Assembly: GCF_014640315.1 (NCBI RefSeq)
Contig: NZ_BMGS01000001.1
Span: 1-64,000 of the forward strand
DNA length: 64,000 nucleotides
From: Hymenobacter glacieicola
GTDB lineage: Bacteria; Bacteroidota; Bacteroidia; Cytophagales; Hymenobacteraceae
Direction of reading: 5' to 3'
This document shows, in pieces, positions 61,399 through 64,000 of the stretch. The notes beneath the pieces were generated by a model that had not been told where the DNA came from, did no database searches, and saw nothing but the letters and a program-made list of their open reading frames with translations. The stretch's first letter is position 1. Each line of letters begins with the position of its first letter. Made by a program: the position numbers and the translations under genes.

Positions 61399-61929
61399 AT
61401 GGATAAAAACGAATTTTGGCAGATCATTGATTCGACCAAGCAGGCTTCACAGGGCGACCAGCAGCGCCAGCAGCAGGCCCTGATCAGTTGCCTGGAAAGC
61501 TACCCGCCCGAGCAGATACTAGAGTTTGAGTGCCAGCTGCGCCAGCACGTGCTGGAGGCCGATACATTCCTGATTATGGCCGCCCAGAAAATCATCGACG
61601 GCTACGTTTCCGAGGACCCCTACCTGTACTTCCGGTGCTGGCTGGTAGGGCAGGGCGAAGCCGTATTCACGGAAGCTCTGCGCAACCCCGACTCTCTGGC
61701 TGCGCTGCTCGAGGAACCGTATCAGGAGTTTGAAGCGCTGCTCTACGTGGCCGGCATGGCCTACGCTGCCCGCACCGGCAAGCAAACGGAAGACGATACT
61801 TTTCCCCGGGCCGTGGCCATTACCCGCGGCCTAGACTACGCCGACTCCGTAACCAAGGGCGAAGACTGGACGGAAAACCAACTGCCCAAAATGCTACCCC
61901 GCCTCTGGAGAAAGTTCGGCACCTTGTAG
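61399..61929 (+). CDS. DUF4240 protein
   Basis: A 176-residue soluble protein matching DUF4240: MDKNEFWQIIDSTKQAS at the start, LESYPPEQILEFECQLRQHV, AAQKIIDGYVSEDPYLYFRC, and YVAGMAYAARTGKQ near 120. It is found widely in bacteria, sometimes next to toxins or immunity genes; role unknown. Confidence 0.8.
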   Translation: MDKNEFWQIIDSTKQASQGDQQRQQQALISCLESYPPEQILEFECQLRQHVLEADTFLIMAAQKIIDGYVSEDPYLYFRCWLVGQGEAVFTEALRNPDSLAALLEEPYQEFEALLYVAGMAYAARTGKQTEDDTFPRAVAITRGLDYADSVTKGEDWTENQLPKMLPRLWRKFGTL

Positions 61930-62039
61930 TAGCTGGCTGGCAATTACAGAAAAGAAACCTTCACCTTCTGATGCACACAAAATGCTGCTTAATTGGTGAA
62001 GAAAGCTCCCCACTTGCCAAGCAACCTGCCTACATACGG

Positions 62040-63527
62040 CTACGCCGGCCGCTGGGGCCGCTTCTCCAGAATCAGGTTGGTGCGGAAGGTGTTCAGGGTT
62101 TCCTCCAGGCCCACGGGGTAGGTGTGGGGGTTGAGGAAACGGCGGATGCTGGGGTCCAGGCTCAGAACCTCCCGGTGGGCGCGGGCGCGGCTTTCCTCCA
62201 GGCTCGGGAGTTGCTGCACCAGCTGGCCCCGACGAAACACCGGCTCCAGCAGCTCCCGGTAGGTAGCATCGGGGCGCACGGGGCGGCGGCGGGTGGCATC
62301 AAGCGGATCGACGATGGTGAGCTGCTCGGGTAAGGGTTCGGCCACGTTGTAGAGCATGTCGGCGCGGGGCTGGCCCTTGTCGCTCTCGTAACGGCGCACC
62401 TGCAGAATGCCCGGAATGCTGGTTTTCGCCAATTGCTCCGAGAGCTTGATGGTGAAATCCCAGCCTGAATCATCGGGTTTGCGCAGGGCTGCCATTTTAT
62501 ACACGCCTCCCAGGGCTGGCTGGTCGTAGGCCGTTACCAATTGGGTGCCAATGCCCCAGGTATCAATTTTGGCCCCTTGCTGCTTGAGGCTGGTAATGAG
62601 GTTTTCCTCCAGGTCGTTGCTGGCCACGATGCGCACATTCTCAAAGCCAGCTTCATTGAGCAAGGCCCGGGCCTCGCGGCTGAGGTAGGCCAGGTCCCCG
62701 GAGTCAAGGCGGATGCCGCTCAGCTCGTGGCCGTTGGCTCGCAACTCCCGGGCTACGGTAATGGCGTGGCGCACGCCTTCCAGCGTGTCGTAGGTGTCTA
62801 CCAGAAAAACCGAATCATCGGGGAAAGCTTGGGCGTAGGCGGCAAAAGCTTCCTGCTCCTGCTCGAAGGCCATAACCCAGCTGTGGGCGTGGGTGCCTTT
62901 CACCGGAATGCCAAAGCGTTGCCCGGCCAGCACGTTGGAAGTAGCATCGACGCCGCCGAGGTAGGCGGCACGGCTGGCGCTCAGGCCCCCATCAGGGCCC
63001 TGAGCCCGGCGCAGCCCAAACTCCAGCACCGTATCGGAGCCGGCCGCCTCCCGAATGCGGGAAGCCTTGGTGGCTATTAGCGTCTGGAAGTTGACGAGCG
63101 TCAGCAAGGCGGTTTCCACTAGCTGGGCCTGCAGTAGCGGGCCCTGAACCCTAATGAGCGGCTCATTGGCAAATACCACGGTGCCTTCGGCAATGGCGTC
63201 TACGTCGCAGGTAAACTTCAGCTCGCGAAGGTAGGTCAGGAATTCCGGCGGAAACATGACCCCACCTTTGGCGCTTTTCAGGCTGCCGAGGTAGTGCAGG
63301 TCATCTTCGGAAAACTGCAGATTCTGCAAGAAATCCACCACGTAAGCCAGGCCCGCGCCCACGGCGTAGCCCCCCGCAAAAGGCGGCCGGCGAAAGTACA
63401 AGTGAAATACGGCCTCGCGGTCCTGCATACCCTGGCGCCAATAGCCGTAGGCCATGGTAACCTGGTAGAGGTCGGTGAGCAGGCTCAGGGAAGGTGCGTA
63501 AAGGCCGGAAAGCGGAGCAGAATTCAT
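62040..63527 (-). CDS. pncB: Nicotinate phosphoribosyltransferase
   Basis: A 495-residue enzyme making nicotinate mononucleotide from nicotinate and PRPP in NAD salvage. ATG 63527 matches the family start SLLTDLYQVTMAYGYW; a longer lead is not conserved. Motifs: EFGLRRAQGPDGGLSASRAA, VKGTHAHSWVMAFEQE with the phosphorylated His, IRLDSGDLAYLSREARALL, and WGIGTQLVTAYDQPALGGVY. It stands alone on the minus strand between the DUF4240 gene and the STAS gene. Confidence 0.92.
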   Translation of the reverse strand: MNSAPLSGLYAPSLSLLTDLYQVTMAYGYWRQGMQDREAVFHLYFRRPPFAGGYAVGAGLAYVVDFLQNLQFSEDDLHYLGSLKSAKGGVMFPPEFLTYLRELKFTCDVDAIAEGTVVFANEPLIRVQGPLLQAQLVETALLTLVNFQTLIATKASRIREAAGSDTVLEFGLRRAQGPDGGLSASRAAYLGGVDATSNVLAGQRFGIPVKGTHAHSWVMAFEQEQEAFAAYAQAFPDDSVFLVDTYDTLEGVRHAITVARELRANGHELSGIRLDSGDLAYLSREARALLNEAGFENVRIVASNDLEENLITSLKQQGAKIDTWGIGTQLVTAYDQPALGGVYKMAALRKPDDSGWDFTIKLSEQLAKTSIPGILQVRRYESDKGQPRADMLYNVAEPLPEQLTIVDPLDATRRRPVRPDATYRELLEPVFRRGQLVQQLPSLEESRARAHREVLSLDPSIRRFLNPHTYPVGLEETLNTFRTNLILEKRPQRPA

Positions 63528-63696
63528 GCGGGCAACGGTTGAGATGCCGAAGCTTACGCAGAATATTTCATTCCATCGATGACAAGGTCGTTCTAGTTCT
63601 ACCCCGCCAGCGCGATGTTTCACCACCGGCATCAGTTACACGACCAAAAGCGCCTGGCAATCGGGGGATACCACGGGGGCTTGCCGGAGCCAACGG

Positions 63697-64000
63697 TTAA
63701 TGCACCGGCACGTGCTGACTCCGGCAATACCGCTCGGCATCGAGCAAGGAGGGAACCACGGGCGGGCAGCTGGTGGTAGGCAGGCGAGCCAGCAACTGGT
63801 GGGCAGAGTCGCCGAGGTGGCACAGCACCAACGGAATCTGCCGCTCCCGCAGGCGCTGGTAATAGCGCACCAGCAGGCGCAGGGTAGAAAAGGACAGGTT
63901 CCGCAAGTGGCTGCAATCTATCCAAATGCTCGGCTTGCCGCTACGAATGGCCCGGCGCAAGGCATAGGAGAGCTGGGCCCGCGCCGTGGGCTGGCTGTCA
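63697..64000 (-). CDS. STAS-like protein (partial, start outside the window)
   Basis: The C-terminal 100 residues are visible; the reading frame stays open to the window edge. A STAS-type strand-helix plan is seen: SIWIDCSHLRNLSFSTLRLL, then RERQIPLVLCHLGDSAHQLL. Its layout matches the single-domain protein at 18364-18864. No catalytic residue is evident. The start is upstream of the visible part (a TTG at 63960 is too late to be real). Confidence 0.5.
   Translation of the reverse strand, partial: DSQPTARAQLSYALRRAIRSGKPSIWIDCSHLRNLSFSTLRLLVRYYQRLRERQIPLVLCHLGDSAHQLLARLPTTSCPPVVPSLLDAERYCRSQHVPVH

Noticed and set aside
63528-63632. Longer N-terminus for nicotinate phosphoribosyltransferase
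   Set aside because: The extra 35 residues are not conserved and the ATG at 63527 fits the family start.

Overview
The window looks like a chromosomal segment of a high-GC member of the Bacteroidota, most likely a Hymenobacter-type cytophagal bacterium. The evidence is two proteins ending in type IX secretion (T9SS) C-terminal domains, repeated TAnnTTTG promoter elements, the DUF922, DUF4468, DUF4240 and head-GIN families, and gene starts without clear Shine-Dalgarno sites. All assignments come from reading the sequence; no database was searched.

Layout. 1-1450 is an AT-rich island: the start of an IS1-type transposase abuts two genes that look like the middle and C-terminal components of an ABC-three-component (ABC-3C) conflict system, with the ATPase absent from the window. 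1618-34240 is a mosaic of short units: secreted and lipoprotein genes, a vWA protein, a DACNV/diadenylate-cyclase-like protein, a cold-shock protein, RluE, an MFS transporter, an AraC regulator, a subclass B1 metallo-beta-lactamase, an aldehyde dehydrogenase and a GMC oxidoreductase, a porin, tRNA-Val and a histone-deacetylase-family protein. It ends with a type III polyketide synthase / methyltransferase / flavoprotein cassette. 34398-43322 holds a 39-residue membrane protein, a flavin monooxygenase, and a sigma-54 response regulator followed by a five-PAS hybrid histidine kinase, divergent from a 742-residue T9SS surface protein.

46922-60370 is a same-strand nucleotide-synthesis cluster: pyrD-like, pyrF, pyrE, purL, purQ, purC, an NTF2-like gene, an unknown gene, purD, purN, purF, purM. 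It covers the last steps of UMP synthesis and most steps from PRPP to SAICAR; purE/purK, purB and purH are not here. Small palindromic elements of one family sit at the end of pyrF and, in frame, inside purL. After it come a lipoprotein, a heavy-metal-associated protein, a DUF4240 protein, nicotinate phosphoribosyltransferase and a STAS-domain protein cut by the window edge.

The most interesting signals are the IS1-interrupted ABC-3C locus, the in-frame palindromic insertion in purL, a dihydroorotate-dehydrogenase-like protein without the catalytic cysteine, a promoter-leader-terminator unit at 46147-46550 with no recognised gene, the B1 beta-lactamase, and a second family of long dispersed palindromes.
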